Assembly (NCBI GenBank): GCA_964539045.1
Contig: CAZIHW010000032.1
Span: 1 to 17,529, forward strand
DNA length: 17,529 nt
Direction of reading: 5' to 3'
Source: UBA1227 sp964539045
GTDB taxonomy: Bacteria > Bacillota > Clostridia > Oscillospirales > Acutalibacteraceae
In this document: positions 6,423 through 13,982 of the stretch, one piece after another
Numbering within the stretch: position 1 is the first letter of the stretch
Layout of the letters: each line of letters begins with the position of its first letter
Position numbers and translations under genes: made by a program
The notes under the pieces: model-generated
Database searches by the model: none
Seen by the model: the letters and a program-made list of their open reading frames with translations, nothing else
What the model was told of the DNA's origin: nothing

Positions 6423-6461
6423 ATCGTTGACTTTTTTCGATAGATTATACCATTTTGGGGG
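6405..6461. repeat. 18-bp inverted repeat spanning the pssA promoter and ribosome site
   Basis: CCCCCAATATGGTATAAT (6405-6422) and ATTATACCATTTTGGGGG (6444-6461) pair with one mismatch over 18 bp around a 21-nt loop. The left arm contains the -10 box, the right arm most of the Shine-Dalgarno GGGGGAG (6457-6463), and a T5 run follows (6464-6468). It may terminate the upstream aro transcript, mask the ribosome site in read-through RNA, or serve as an operator. Confidence 0.8.
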
Positions 6462-6469
6462 AGTTTTTG

Positions 6470-7192
6470 TTGATAGGTTTTTGGAACTATACAGTAGTCC
6501 TTACATATTTAAGTCTTATTTCTTCTTTTGTCGGTATTGCCCTTTCGGTATCCTTTGCCGAGGGAAGTGAAATCGTTTCACTTATGCTTCCGATAGCATG
6601 TCTCCTGTTGTCAGGATTCTGCGATTTATTTGACGGAAGAGTCGCACGATCAAAAAAAGACAGGACCGATGATGAGAAAGCTTTCGGTATACAGATTGAT
6701 TCACTTTGTGATTTGGTTTGTTTCACCGTATTTCCTGCTACACTGGGATTTTGCCTCGGCGGCAATCCGATACTTGCAGCATTTTCCGGCGCATGTATAG
6801 TACTCGGAGGAGTTATAAGATTAGCTTACTTCAATATAGTTGAGATAAAGAGACAGAGTAACCCCGACAACAAAGAGAACGGGTATACCGGACTTCCGGT
6901 GACAACAACTGCACTCATAGTTCCGGCCCTCTTCCTCTTTAAGGATTTATTCGGAGATAAATTTCCTACATTTTTCCAATTATCACTCATCGTTATCTCT
7001 ATCTTATTCATATCAAAATTCAAGATAAAAAAACCGGGTGTCAAAGAAGTATTTGCTATGGTAGTCTGCGGCGTAGTCATCCTCGCTTTACTTGTTAAAT
7101 CCTGGTTGGTTTTAATTCCGGCACTGCCTTTCTTATGTGTTGTAGCACACATGCTTATTACCGCACACCATAAAAAGGAGACGGAAAAATAA
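6470..7192 (+). CDS. pssA: CDP-diacylglycerol-serine O-phosphatidyltransferase
   Basis: Membrane enzyme that makes phosphatidylserine from CDP-diacylglycerol and serine. The CDP-alcohol phosphatidyltransferase signature is complete: D52-x2-D55-G56-x2-A59-R60-x12-G73-x3-D77-x3-D81; the aspartates bind metal and CDP, and D81 is the expected base. The 12-residue gap after A-R, rather than the usual 8, contains a charged stretch (K-K-D-R-T-D-D-E-K). About six to eight hydrophobic helices span the 240-residue product. I prefer the TTG start at 6470: GGGGGAG (6457-6463) ends 6 bases before it and the protein then opens M-I-G-F-W-N-Y-T-V; TTG 6467 is also possible, while TTG 6455 overlaps the ribosome site. 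The stop is 2 bp before psd, giving a tight pssA-psd operon. Confidence 0.92.
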   Translation: MIGFWNYTVVLTYLSLISSFVGIALSVSFAEGSEIVSLMLPIACLLLSGFCDLFDGRVARSKKDRTDDEKAFGIQIDSLCDLVCFTVFPATLGFCLGGNPILAAFSGACIVLGGVIRLAYFNIVEIKRQSNPDNKENGYTGLPVTTTALIVPALFLFKDLFGDKFPTFFQLSLIVISILFISKFKIKKPGVKEVFAMVVCGVVILALLVKSWLVLIPALPFLCVVAHMLITAHHKKETEK

Positions 7193-7194
7193 GT

Positions 7195-8094
7195 ATGAAA
7201 ACCATAAAAAAATCTGATAAAAAAGAGGCTTCAAAAGATCAGGAAAACAGCCCCAAAGAAAGCAGCCCTAAAAATAAAAACGTAATACTCAATGTACTTT
7301 ATACTACTGTGGCGGGCAGAATAGCGCTCAAGGTACTGACGTTCCCCGTTTTCTCCAAGTTCGTAGGCTTTTTATTGGACACGAGACTGTCAAAGCCCTT
7401 GATTATTCCGTTTAAGCTTATATCTCATATAAATATGAAAGAGTATGAGAGGAAACATTATAAGAGCTTCAATGACTTTTTCACACGTCAGATAAAGCCG
7501 GGAAAAAGGCCTATAGACAAGAAGAGATCACACCTTATATCCCCTTGCGACGGGCGGATATCTGCATATAAAATCGAAGAAGATCTCATGATACCTATAA
7601 AGGGTACAACCTACACCCTCGAAAGTATATTAAGAAACAAGGCTTTAGCTGATGAGTTCGGCGGGGGCATTTGTGTTGTCATACGACTCAGTGTTGACAA
7701 CTATCATAGATATTGTTATGTAGACAGCGGCAAAAAGGGTAAAAATGTATTTGTAAAAGGTGTTCTGCACACTGTGAACCCCATAGCTTTCAAATACTTC
7801 AATATATTCAAAGAAAATTGTCGTGAATACACAGTCATAGATACTGAGAATTTCGGAAAGGTTATCCAGATGGAGGTCGGTGCATTGCTCGTCGGCAGGA
7901 TAACCAACTACCACGGAAAGAAGAAAGTTAAACGCGGCGATGAAAAGGGAAAATTCGAGTACGGAGGCTCAACCGTTGTTCTCTTCTTAAAAAATGACAA
8001 GTTAAAACTCTTTGATAAGTTTTGGATAAACACGGCAAACAATATAGAAACACCGGTTAAAATGGGTGAAGCCATAGGGAAATTGTCAAAATAA
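7195..8094 (+). CDS. psd: Phosphatidylserine decarboxylase proenzyme
   Basis: Converts phosphatidylserine to phosphatidylethanolamine, completing the pathway begun by the preceding gene. The pyruvoyl self-cleavage motif is G-G-S-T (257-260), with the cut expected between G258 and S259 (LGST in many homologues). Other conserved sites are D119 in S-P-C-D-G-R-I, H171 in D-N-Y-H-R-Y and H192 in L-H-T-V-N-P. The first 30 residues are Lys/Glu/Ser-rich and probably disordered; a hydrophobic segment (30-62) would bring the enzyme to the membrane. At 299 residues it matches clostridial homologues. AAGGAG (7175-7180) lies before the start, inside the end of pssA, so the two are translationally close. 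Confidence 0.95.
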   Translation: MKTIKKSDKKEASKDQENSPKESSPKNKNVILNVLYTTVAGRIALKVLTFPVFSKFVGFLLDTRLSKPLIIPFKLISHINMKEYERKHYKSFNDFFTRQIKPGKRPIDKKRSHLISPCDGRISAYKIEEDLMIPIKGTTYTLESILRNKALADEFGGGICVVIRLSVDNYHRYCYVDSGKKGKNVFVKGVLHTVNPIAFKYFNIFKENCREYTVIDTENFGKVIQMEVGALLVGRITNYHGKKKVKRGDEKGKFEYGGSTVVLFLKNDKLKLFDKFWINTANNIETPVKMGEAIGKLSK

Positions 8095-8101
8095 TAACAG
8101 A

Positions 8102-8117
8102 TTATTTCCGGAAATAA
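8102..8117. promoter_or_regulatory. Perfect 16-bp palindrome upstream of the ferredoxin promoter
   Basis: TTATTTCCGGAAATAA is a perfect palindrome without a loop, 7 bp past the psd stop and 13 bp upstream of the ferredoxin -35. Lacking a loop and T-tract, it looks like a binding site rather than a terminator. The protein that would bind it is unknown. Confidence 0.45.
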
Positions 8118-8130
8118 AACTAAATGGTAC

Positions 8131-8159
8131 TTGAAAAAGTGTATGCATATGTTTAAAAT
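8131..8159 (+). promoter_or_regulatory. Ferredoxin gene promoter
   Basis: TTGAAA (8131-8136), 17 bp, TAAAAT (8154-8159). Start predicted near 8166, giving a leader of about 25 nt that carries AAGGAGGT. Confidence 0.7.
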
Positions 8160-8190
8160 ATAGTTAACTAAAAAAAGGAGGTAATTTCAC

Positions 8191-8358
8191 ATGGCTTACA
8201 AAATTACTGACGCTTGCGTAGCTTGCGGTTCTTGCAAAGACGGTTGTCCTGTAGAGGCTATCAGTGAAGGCGATATTTACAAGATAGACGCTGACACTTG
8301 CATCGACTGTGGCGCTTGTGCTGACACATGCCCAACAGGAGCTATTGAACAGGCTTAA
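8191..8358 (+). CDS. 2[4Fe-4S] ferredoxin, clostridial type
   Basis: A 55-residue small electron carrier in the cytoplasm. It has two canonical cluster motifs: C9-x2-C12-x2-C15-x3-C19-P and C37-x2-C40-x2-C43-x3-C47-P, in a two-fold repeated fold. The length and opening (M-A-Y-K-I-T-D-A-C) are those of clostridial ferredoxins, which shuttle electrons between pyruvate:ferredoxin oxidoreductase, hydrogenase and other low-potential enzymes. The ribosome site AAAGGAGGT (8174-8182) is a near-perfect match, with 8 bases to the ATG, as expected for an abundant protein. It has its own promoter and terminator and so is a single-gene transcript. The surrounding lipid and RNA-modification genes say nothing about its partner. 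Confidence 0.97.
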   Translation: MAYKITDACVACGSCKDGCPVEAISEGDIYKIDADTCIDCGACADTCPTGAIEQA

Positions 8359-8388
8359 TTGTGAATTTACAATTTACTTAATTTACAG

Positions 8389-8420
8389 AAAAGACTTAGC
8401 ATTTTGCTAAGTCTTTTTTG
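8389..8420 (+). terminator. Terminator of the ferredoxin gene
   Basis: AGACTTAGCA/TGCTAAGTCT, a 10-bp stem with a TTT loop (8392-8414), extended by flanking A/T pairs and followed by a run of six T residues. Confidence 0.9.
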
Positions 8421-8492
8421 TGTTCAGTTTTATACTCTTTTATGATAGAATATATTCATTGTTTCTATTATTCGAGATCAGGAGGCTTGATG

Positions 8493-9257
8493 ATGTCTAA
8501 GGAAAATAATAAACTCGACATCTTATCGGAAAACGAGTTTGTAGAGAGCCTTGGTAACGGTATCAGCATAATTTGTTCACCCGATCACGGGTTCGGAACA
8601 GATGCAATTTTGCTTGCCGACTTCTCCGCCCCTAAGAAAAATGACAAATGTTGCGATCTCGGAACCGGTTGCGGAATCATACCGTTCATCTGGTTGAAAA
8701 ACGGTGTAAAGGGAGAACTTACAGGTGTGGACATACAGCCAAAGGCCAAAGACCAGTTCGATCGCTCCCTCAACTTGAACTGTTCTCCCGAAAACATGAG
8801 ATTCATTTTGCATGACTTAAGAAAAATAAAAGAAGTGCTGCCCACGGGGTATTTCAACCTGGTAACCATGAACCCGCCCTATAAGCCGGCCGGAACCGGT
8901 ATACTATCGGATACAAGCGCTGAGAAAATAGCAAGGCATGAAACCATGTGCACCATAGATGATGTATGTGAGGCAGCTGCATTGCTACTCAACTTCGGCG
9001 GAAGAATGTGCATGTGCCATAGACCGGAACGTCTGTGTGATGTTATATGTTCAATGCGACTCCACGGAATTGAGCCCAAGAGATTGAGATTGGTTCAAAA
9101 ACGTCCCGACACAAATCCATGGCTGTTTTTAATAGAAGGAAAAAGAGGAGCAAAACCCCACATAACGATACTTCCCCCTCTCATTATTCAAAACGAGAAC
9201 GGGGAAAACTCAGAAGAATTAGACAGGATTATCGGTAGCTACGCCGATGAAAAATAG
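8493..9257 (+). CDS. trmN6: tRNA1(Val) (adenine(37)-N6)-methyltransferase family protein
   Basis: SAM-dependent N6-adenine methyltransferase of the YfiC/TrmN6 family (254 residues), expected to modify a tRNA adenine. The SAM-binding motif is D-L-G-T-G-C-G (55-61) with the acidic end of strand 2 at V-D80-I-Q-P; the catalytic motif is N-P-P-Y (127-130), specific for amino-group methylation of adenine or glutamine. The typical N-terminal S-P-D-H-G-F-G-T-D-A-I-L-L segment (29-41) is present. AGGAGG (8480-8485) is 7 bases before ATG 8493; ATG 8490, 4 bases away, would add one Met. It lies 14 bp ahead of rsmI, and this pair recurs together in Firmicutes (general knowledge). The exact tRNA target is inferred. 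Confidence 0.85.
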   Translation: MSKENNKLDILSENEFVESLGNGISIICSPDHGFGTDAILLADFSAPKKNDKCCDLGTGCGIIPFIWLKNGVKGELTGVDIQPKAKDQFDRSLNLNCSPENMRFILHDLRKIKEVLPTGYFNLVTMNPPYKPAGTGILSDTSAEKIARHETMCTIDDVCEAAALLLNFGGRMCMCHRPERLCDVICSMRLHGIEPKRLRLVQKRPDTNPWLFLIEGKRGAKPHITILPPLIIQNENGENSEELDRIIGSYADEK

Positions 9258-9271
9258 AAAGGGACATCCAA

Positions 9272-10093
9272 ATGTCAGGAAAACTTTTTGTAACAGGAAC
9301 GCCAATCGGCAATCTGAATGATTTTTCACCCCGTGCAATTGATGCATTGAACGAATGCGACTTCATTGCGGCAGAAGACACTCGGGTTACAGTTAAATTG
9401 CTCAATCACTTCAACATAAAAAAGCCTCTCACCAGCTACTACGAGCACAACAAAGATGAAAAGGGAGATGCCATACTGGCCCGCATATTGAACGGTGAAA
9501 ACTGTGTTTTAGTTTCAGACGCCGGTATGCCTGCTATCTCAGATCCGGGTATGGAACTTGTCCGTGCCTGTCACGAGCATGGTATAACGGTGGTATCTAT
9601 CCCCGGCCCCACCGCCTTTGCAACGGCTTTAGCCATATCAGGTATGGACAACGGCAGATTTACATTTGAGGGCTTTTTGAGCGTAAACAAAAAATCCAGG
9701 CGTGATCACCTAGATGAGATACGTGCTGAAAAGAGAACCATGATATTCTATGAGGCACCGCACAAGCTGTCTGCAACCCTGAAAGATATGTTGGAAACTC
9801 TGGGAGACAGAAAAATAGCCATCGTAAGAGAATTGACAAAAATACATGAAGAAGTGATAAGAACAACACTTTCAAAAGCTGTAGAAGACTACCCTTGCAA
9901 CAATCTCAAAGGAGAAATAGTGTTGATAATTGAGGGTGCCAAAGAAAATGTCGCAAAAGAAGTAACGCTGGACGACGCGGTAAAGCTTGCCTTGGAGCTC
10001 ACAAGCGGAGGCATGTCTAAAAACGAGGCAGCGAAAATAGCCGCTAAACAAACCGGCGTCAAAAAAAGCGACATATATAAACTGATACAATAA
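9272..10093 (+). CDS. rsmI: 16S rRNA (cytidine(1402)-2'-O)-methyltransferase
   Basis: Methylates the ribose of C1402 in the decoding centre of 16S rRNA. The 273-residue protein belongs to the tetrapyrrole-methylase-like SAM fold: N-terminal V-T-G-T-P-I-G-N-L (7-15), A-E-D-T-R (34-38), V-S-D-A-G-M-P-A-I-S-D-P-G (81-93) and P-G-P-T/S-A (111-115), followed by the F-x-G-F-L segment (132-136) and Y-E-A-P-H-K-L. A C-terminal helical domain ends in a G-V-K-K-S-D-I-Y-K HTH-like segment. AAAGGG about 10 bases upstream acts as the ribosome site. It is the second gene after trmN6 and ends at a strong bidirectional terminator. Confidence 0.96.
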   Translation: MSGKLFVTGTPIGNLNDFSPRAIDALNECDFIAAEDTRVTVKLLNHFNIKKPLTSYYEHNKDEKGDAILARILNGENCVLVSDAGMPAISDPGMELVRACHEHGITVVSIPGPTAFATALAISGMDNGRFTFEGFLSVNKKSRRDHLDEIRAEKRTMIFYEAPHKLSATLKDMLETLGDRKIAIVRELTKIHEEVIRTTLSKAVEDYPCNNLKGEIVLIIEGAKENVAKEVTLDDAVKLALELTSGGMSKNEAAKIAAKQTGVKKSDIYKLIQ

Positions 10094-10096
10094 TTA

Positions 10097-10135
10097 AAAA
10101 ACTCAACCGAAACCAAGATGTGTCGGTTGAGTTTT
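10097..10135. terminator. Bidirectional terminator between rsmI and ychF
   Basis: A 13-bp stem AAAACTCAACCGA/TCGGTTGAGTTTT (10098-10110 with 10123-10135) with a 12-nt loop; T-rich tail on the plus strand and A-run on the other side, fitting two convergent genes. Confidence 0.85.
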
Positions 10136-10198
10136 ATTTTTTATCCATTGTTTAAACAAGCAGTGCCTGGCCTGTCGGCGCAATTTTGAACTGTCAGC

Positions 10199-11293
10199 CT
10201 ATACATTAAATCTAAAGAGTACTACGTCTCCGTCCTGCATGATATACTCTTTTCCCTCGGAACGAACCAGTCCTTTGTCCCTGGCAGAGGAAAGCGAGCC
10301 GCAATCAAGCAATGTCTTATAATTTATAACCTCAGCGCGTATAAAGCCCCTCTCTATATCAGAGTGAATTTTTCCGGCAGCCTTAGGGGCTTTTGTGCCT
10401 TTCTTTATAGTCCATGCCCTAACCTCAGGCTCGCCTGCAGTAAGGAATGACATGAGACCCAAAAGATCATAGGAACGTTGAATAAGAAGATCTAAACCGC
10501 CCTTTTCTATGCCGAGATCGGACAGGAACATCTCTTTCTCTTCCTTGGAGAGTTCGGCTATCTCAGCCTCCATCCCCGCACAGATAGGAAGCACCTGACT
10601 GCCCTCTTCATCTGCTATAGCCTTCACAGCTTTGAATCTCTCATTTGACTCTATACCGTTTACGAAATCATCCTCACTCATGTTACAGGCATAAATAACG
10701 GGTTTATATGTAAGGAGATTAAAGTCCGTAAGAGAAGCCTCTTCCTCTTCGGTAAGTTCAACACTTCGCGCACACTTTCCGGCATCAAGGGCCTCTTTAA
10801 AACGGTTCAGAATCTCCAGTTCTTTTGCAAGCGATTTGTCACCCTTCATAGCCTTCTCTACTCTGGTGATACGTTTTTCGAGAATCTCGGCGTCAGATAA
10901 TATAAGTTCAAGATTTATGGTTTCGATATCCCTGACCGGGTCTATTGATCCTTCAACATGAACTATATCCGAGTTCTCAAAACATCTTACAACATGAACA
11001 ATGGCATCTACTTCCCGTATATGAGATAGGAATTTATTACCAAGTCCCTCACCTTGAGCAGCACCTTTTACAAGTCCTGCGATATCGACAAACTCTATAC
11101 TTGCCGGAACTACTGACTTCGGATGGTAAAGCTCAGCTAAAAGGTCAAGTCTTTCATCCGGAACTGCGACAACGCCCACATTGGGTTCTATGGTACAGAA
11201 CGGATAGTTAGCACTTTGAGCGCCGGCATTTGTTATAGCATTAAAAAGTGTACTTTTACCTACATTGGGTAAACCAACGATACCAAGTTTCAT
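10199..11293 (-). CDS. ychF: Redox-regulated ribosome-binding ATPase YchF (Obg-like)
   Basis: Cytosolic P-loop ATPase of the OBG family that binds ribosomes. At 364 residues it has the normal length. G1 is G-L-P-N-V-G-K-S-T (7-15), the switch region has N-Y-P-F-C-T-I-E-P-N, G3 is D-I-A-G-L-V, and the G4 position reads N-M-S-E rather than N-K-x-D, the change that gives YchF its preference for ATP over GTP. A coiled-coil insertion follows the G domain and the C-terminus is a TGS domain (about 280-364, with V-I-N-Y-K-T-L-L-D and D-G-D-V-V-L-F-R-F-N-V). It lies 70 bp downstream of the Cys-rich Feo peptide gene but has its own promoter, so it is probably not an iron-regulated gene. Confidence 0.97.
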   Translation of the reverse strand: MKLGIVGLPNVGKSTLFNAITNAGAQSANYPFCTIEPNVGVVAVPDERLDLLAELYHPKSVVPASIEFVDIAGLVKGAAQGEGLGNKFLSHIREVDAIVHVVRCFENSDIVHVEGSIDPVRDIETINLELILSDAEILEKRITRVEKAMKGDKSLAKELEILNRFKEALDAGKCARSVELTEEEEASLTDFNLLTYKPVIYACNMSEDDFVNGIESNERFKAVKAIADEEGSQVLPICAGMEAEIAELSKEEKEMFLSDLGIEKGGLDLLIQRSYDLLGLMSFLTAGEPEVRAWTIKKGTKAPKAAGKIHSDIERGFIRAEVINYKTLLDCGSLSSARDKGLVRSEGKEYIMQDGDVVLFRFNV

Positions 11294-11322
11294 TACTATC
11301 TTAATCCTTTATAAAAAATTCC

Positions 11323-11351
11323 TATATAGTCTACCACAAAAACGGCCTCAA
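11323..11351 (-). promoter_or_regulatory. ychF promoter
   Basis: On the minus strand TTGAGG (11351-11346), a 17-bp spacer and TATATA (11328-11323), predicting a start near 11316 and an AAAGGA ribosome site before the ATG. No terminator separates it from the Cys-rich gene upstream. Confidence 0.5.
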
Positions 11352-11363
11352 TACAATGTGAGA

Positions 11364-11504
11364 TTATTTACATCCCGGGCACGAGTTACAATCCCCGTTA
11401 CATCCGGAGCATTTGCAAGCGCCCTTGTTTTTAATGACAGATTTGACGGCAAGACCAACTACAACCGCAAGTATTATTAAGACAATAATTGTCGATGCAT
11501 TCAT
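11364..11504 (-). CDS. FeoB-associated Cys-rich membrane peptide
   Basis: A 46-residue gene too short for most gene callers. It has one transmembrane helix (about 4-22, rich in I, L, V), a short basic linker, and a Cys-rich tail with seven cysteine positions arranged C-x-C-x2-C-x3-C-x2-C-x2-C (from about residue 30) before a final lysine. This is the layout of the FeoB-associated Cys-rich membrane protein family, proposed to handle iron at the exit of FeoB. It begins 28 bp after the stop of the feoAB fusion and is preceded by a G-rich ribosome site. The gene order feoB then Cys peptide is repeated at 13983-14153. The exact function in the family is not established. Confidence 0.85.
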   Translation of the reverse strand: MNASTIIVLIILAVVVGLAVKSVIKNKGACKCSGCNGDCNSCPGCK

Positions 11505-11532
11505 CAAAACACCCCCCTAGCCTACGACAACG

Positions 11533-13881
11533 TCAGACTATTAGCATTCCTATAATTCTAACTGCAAAAGCACACACCCAAGCTATGGCACATTGCAATA
11601 TTACCACTCCGACAGCCCATTTCATACCAAGTTCTCTCTTGATTGAAGCTATAGCGGCAACACAAGGTGTATAGAGAAGGCAGAATACGAGCAAAGCTGC
11701 AGCAGAAAGAGGAGTTAAGACCGTAAGAACACCTGCCTCCCCGAACAAAACCATAAGGGTGGAAACAACGCTCTCTTTCGCCATAAATCCTGCTACGAGC
11801 GCTGTCACGGTCTGCCAATTTCCGAATCCCAAAGGTGCAAATATCGGGGCTAAAATTCCGGAAACAACAGCCAGCATGCTCTTTGATGTATCCTCAACCG
11901 GATTGAGACTAAAGTCAAAGGTTTGAAGAAGCCATACACAAATAGATGCTATAAGTATTATCGTAAACGCCCTTTGAATAAAGTCTTTTGCCTTATCCCA
12001 AAGCAGATGGGCAACATTTTTCGCACCGGGCATTCTGTAGTTCGGAAGTTCCATTACAAAAGGTACGGCCTTTCCCTTGAATACTGTCCCCTTTGAAACA
12101 ACGGCAACCAATATACCGACGATAATTCCAAGGAAATAAAGTCCTACCATTATAAGGCCGCTGTACTTCGGGAAGAAAGCATCTGCAAAGAATCCGTATA
12201 TGGGGAGCTTCGCCGTGCAACTCATAAACGGCGTAAGCATTATAGTCATTTTACGGTCCCGCTCAGACGGCAATGTTCTGCTCGACATCACGGCAGGAAC
12301 CGTACAACCGAATCCTATCAGCATAGGAACTATACTGCGTCCCGAAAGTCCGATTTTCCTGAGAAGTTTATCCATAACAAAGGCAACTCTCGCCATATAT
12401 CCGCTGTCCTCAAGTATCGACAGGAAGAAGAAGAGAATTACAATGATCGGAACAAAGCTTAATACACTTCCCACTCCGGTAAAAATCCCGTCTACTATCA
12501 ATGAGTGAACAAAATCATTTACGCCTGCCGCACCGAGAGCGGCATCAACAGCTTCGGTTAAGTATCCGATACCCTTATCGAGAAGCTCTTGAAGCCATGC
12601 TCCTATAACATTGAAAGTAAGCCAGAATACCAGAGCCATTATAATCACGAATGACGGTATTGCCGTATACTTTCCGGTAAGAATCTTATCTATCTTTACA
12701 CTTCTCTTATGCTCTTTGCTCTCACCGGGCTTTATCACAGTCTCCTCGCAAAGTTGCGTTATAAATGAGAATCTCATATCTGCTATGGCGGCAGCCCTGT
12801 CAAGTCCGCGTTCCTCTTCAAGTTGCAGAACGATATGTTCTATCATTTCCTTTTCATTTTGAGAGAGGTTTAACGCTTCGAGAATGCGCTCGTCACCTTC
12901 TATGAGTTTCGTTGCGGCGAAGGTTACCGGTATGCTTGAGGCTTCGGCATGATCTTCTATCAGATGCTCAATTGCGTTTATACATCTCCTGACCGCATTT
13001 CCGTTTTCGGTATTGTCGCAAAAATCGGTTCTTCCCTCAAATTCCTGATACTGAGCGACGTGCAATGCATGGCTTATGACCTCTTCAACACCCTCGCCCT
13101 TCGCAGCGGCTATCGGTATGACGGGTATGCCCAGGATGTTTTCCATATCGTTAATATGTATATGTCCGCCGTTACCGCGAACCTCATCCATCATATTCAA
13201 TGCGAGAACCATCGGTATTCCGAGTTCCATCAGCTGTAAAGTAAGATAAAGATTTCGCTCAATGTTTGTAGCGTCAACTATGTTGATTATTCCGGTGGGC
13301 TTCTCATCTATAATAAACTTTCTTGATACAATTTCCTCACTGGTATACGGGGAGAGAGAATATATGCCGGGCAGATCAATAACCTTTGTCTGTGGGTTAC
13401 CCTTGATGGGTCCGCTCTTTTGCTCTACTGTAACACCGGGGAAGTTTCCAACATGCTGATTAGAGCCTGTCAGTTCGTTAAACAAAGTAGTTTTTCCGCA
13501 GTTTTGGTTGCCGGCAAGCGCAAATTTGAGCAATGCACCCTTTGGCAGCGGCTTGGCAGACTTTTTGTCATGGAACTTTCCGCCTTCTCCTATTCCCGGA
13601 TGCGGAGAATGTCCGACACGTTCAGCCTTTATCCCCTTTTCCTTTTTATCTTCATCTTTTATCTCACGAACCACGATTTTAGCTGCGTCGGCAAGCCTCA
13701 GAGTAAGCTCATAATCATGTATACGTAACTCAAGCGGATCACCCATAGGAGCGCACTTTACGGCAGTAACCTCCACCCCGGGTATGACCCCCATATCAAG
13801 AAAATGCTGGCGTAAAGAGCCCTCCCCTCCAACACTTTCTATAATCGCTGTTTTCCCGAGTTCCAAGTCTTTAAGTGTCAT
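11533..13881 (-). CDS. feoB: FeoA-FeoB fusion ferrous iron transporter
   Basis: Imports Fe2+ across the cytoplasmic membrane. The 782-residue protein fuses a complete FeoA (SH3-like) domain (1-73, including A-P-M-G-D-P-L-E) to FeoB. Residues 74-116 are a charged linker with His91, His94 and His104. The G domain follows: G1 G-N-Q-N-C-G-K-T-T (124-132), G3 D-L-P-G (169-172), G4 N-M-M-D (229-232). The membrane part has the two Gate motifs with conserved Cys (G-F-G-C-T-V-P and F-M-S-C-T-A-K-L-P, then L-Y-T-P-C-V-A-A-I). I start at ATG 13881, behind GGAGGA; an in-frame GTG at 13899 overlaps that ribosome site. It heads a second Feo transcription unit with its own promoter and operator, followed by the Cys-rich peptide gene. 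Confidence 0.95.
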   Translation of the reverse strand: MTLKDLELGKTAIIESVGGEGSLRQHFLDMGVIPGVEVTAVKCAPMGDPLELRIHDYELTLRLADAAKIVVREIKDEDKKEKGIKAERVGHSPHPGIGEGGKFHDKKSAKPLPKGALLKFALAGNQNCGKTTLFNELTGSNQHVGNFPGVTVEQKSGPIKGNPQTKVIDLPGIYSLSPYTSEEIVSRKFIIDEKPTGIINIVDATNIERNLYLTLQLMELGIPMVLALNMMDEVRGNGGHIHINDMENILGIPVIPIAAAKGEGVEEVISHALHVAQYQEFEGRTDFCDNTENGNAVRRCINAIEHLIEDHAEASSIPVTFAATKLIEGDERILEALNLSQNEKEMIEHIVLQLEEERGLDRAAAIADMRFSFITQLCEETVIKPGESKEHKRSVKIDKILTGKYTAIPSFVIIMALVFWLTFNVIGAWLQELLDKGIGYLTEAVDAALGAAGVNDFVHSLIVDGIFTGVGSVLSFVPIIVILFFFLSILEDSGYMARVAFVMDKLLRKIGLSGRSIVPMLIGFGCTVPAVMSSRTLPSERDRKMTIMLTPFMSCTAKLPIYGFFADAFFPKYSGLIMVGLYFLGIIVGILVAVVSKGTVFKGKAVPFVMELPNYRMPGAKNVAHLLWDKAKDFIQRAFTIILIASICVWLLQTFDFSLNPVEDTSKSMLAVVSGILAPIFAPLGFGNWQTVTALVAGFMAKESVVSTLMVLFGEAGVLTVLTPLSAAALLVFCLLYTPCVAAIASIKRELGMKWAVGVVILQCAIAWVCAFAVRIIGMLIV

Positions 13882-13913
13882 ATATTCACTTTCCTCCACA
13901 GAGAATAAACCAA

Positions 13914-13939
13914 GGGAAGTTAGAACAAGCTAACTTCCC
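13914..13939. promoter_or_regulatory. Operator-like palindrome at the feoAB start point
   Basis: GGGAAGTTAG (13914-13923), loop AACAAG, CTAACTTCCC (13930-13939): perfect 10-bp arms. The core GTTAG-N6-CTAAC matches the three sites before feoA. It covers the predicted start (near 13938), as a repressor site would. As RNA it could also form a weak terminator hairpin for the upstream Feo unit. Confidence 0.65.
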
Positions 13940-13944
13940 TCATA

Positions 13945-13973
13945 ATAGTACACTTATTAACCGCTTATGTCAA
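13945..13973 (-). promoter_or_regulatory. feoAB promoter
   Basis: On the minus strand TTGACA (13973-13968), a 17-bp spacer and TACTAT (13950-13945). The start falls inside the palindrome at 13914-13939. Confidence 0.6.
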
Positions 13974-13982
13974 TCTAACCAA

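Noticed and set aside
6455..6469. Upstream TTG start for pssA
   Set aside because: It overlaps the GGGGGAG ribosome site, so translation cannot begin there from that site.
10136..10198. Possible small RNA between the terminator and ychF
   Set aside because: Only 63 bp, with no promoter or structure that I can support.
12200..12508. Open frames antisense to the two feoB genes (also 13420-13728, 14586-14930, 15641-15979)
   Set aside because: These long frames arise from the codon composition of feoB; none has a ribosome site or a recognisable motif.
13882..13899. GTG start adding six residues to the FeoAB fusion
   Set aside because: The codon forms part of the GGAGGA ribosome site; the ATG at 13881 begins a normal FeoA domain.
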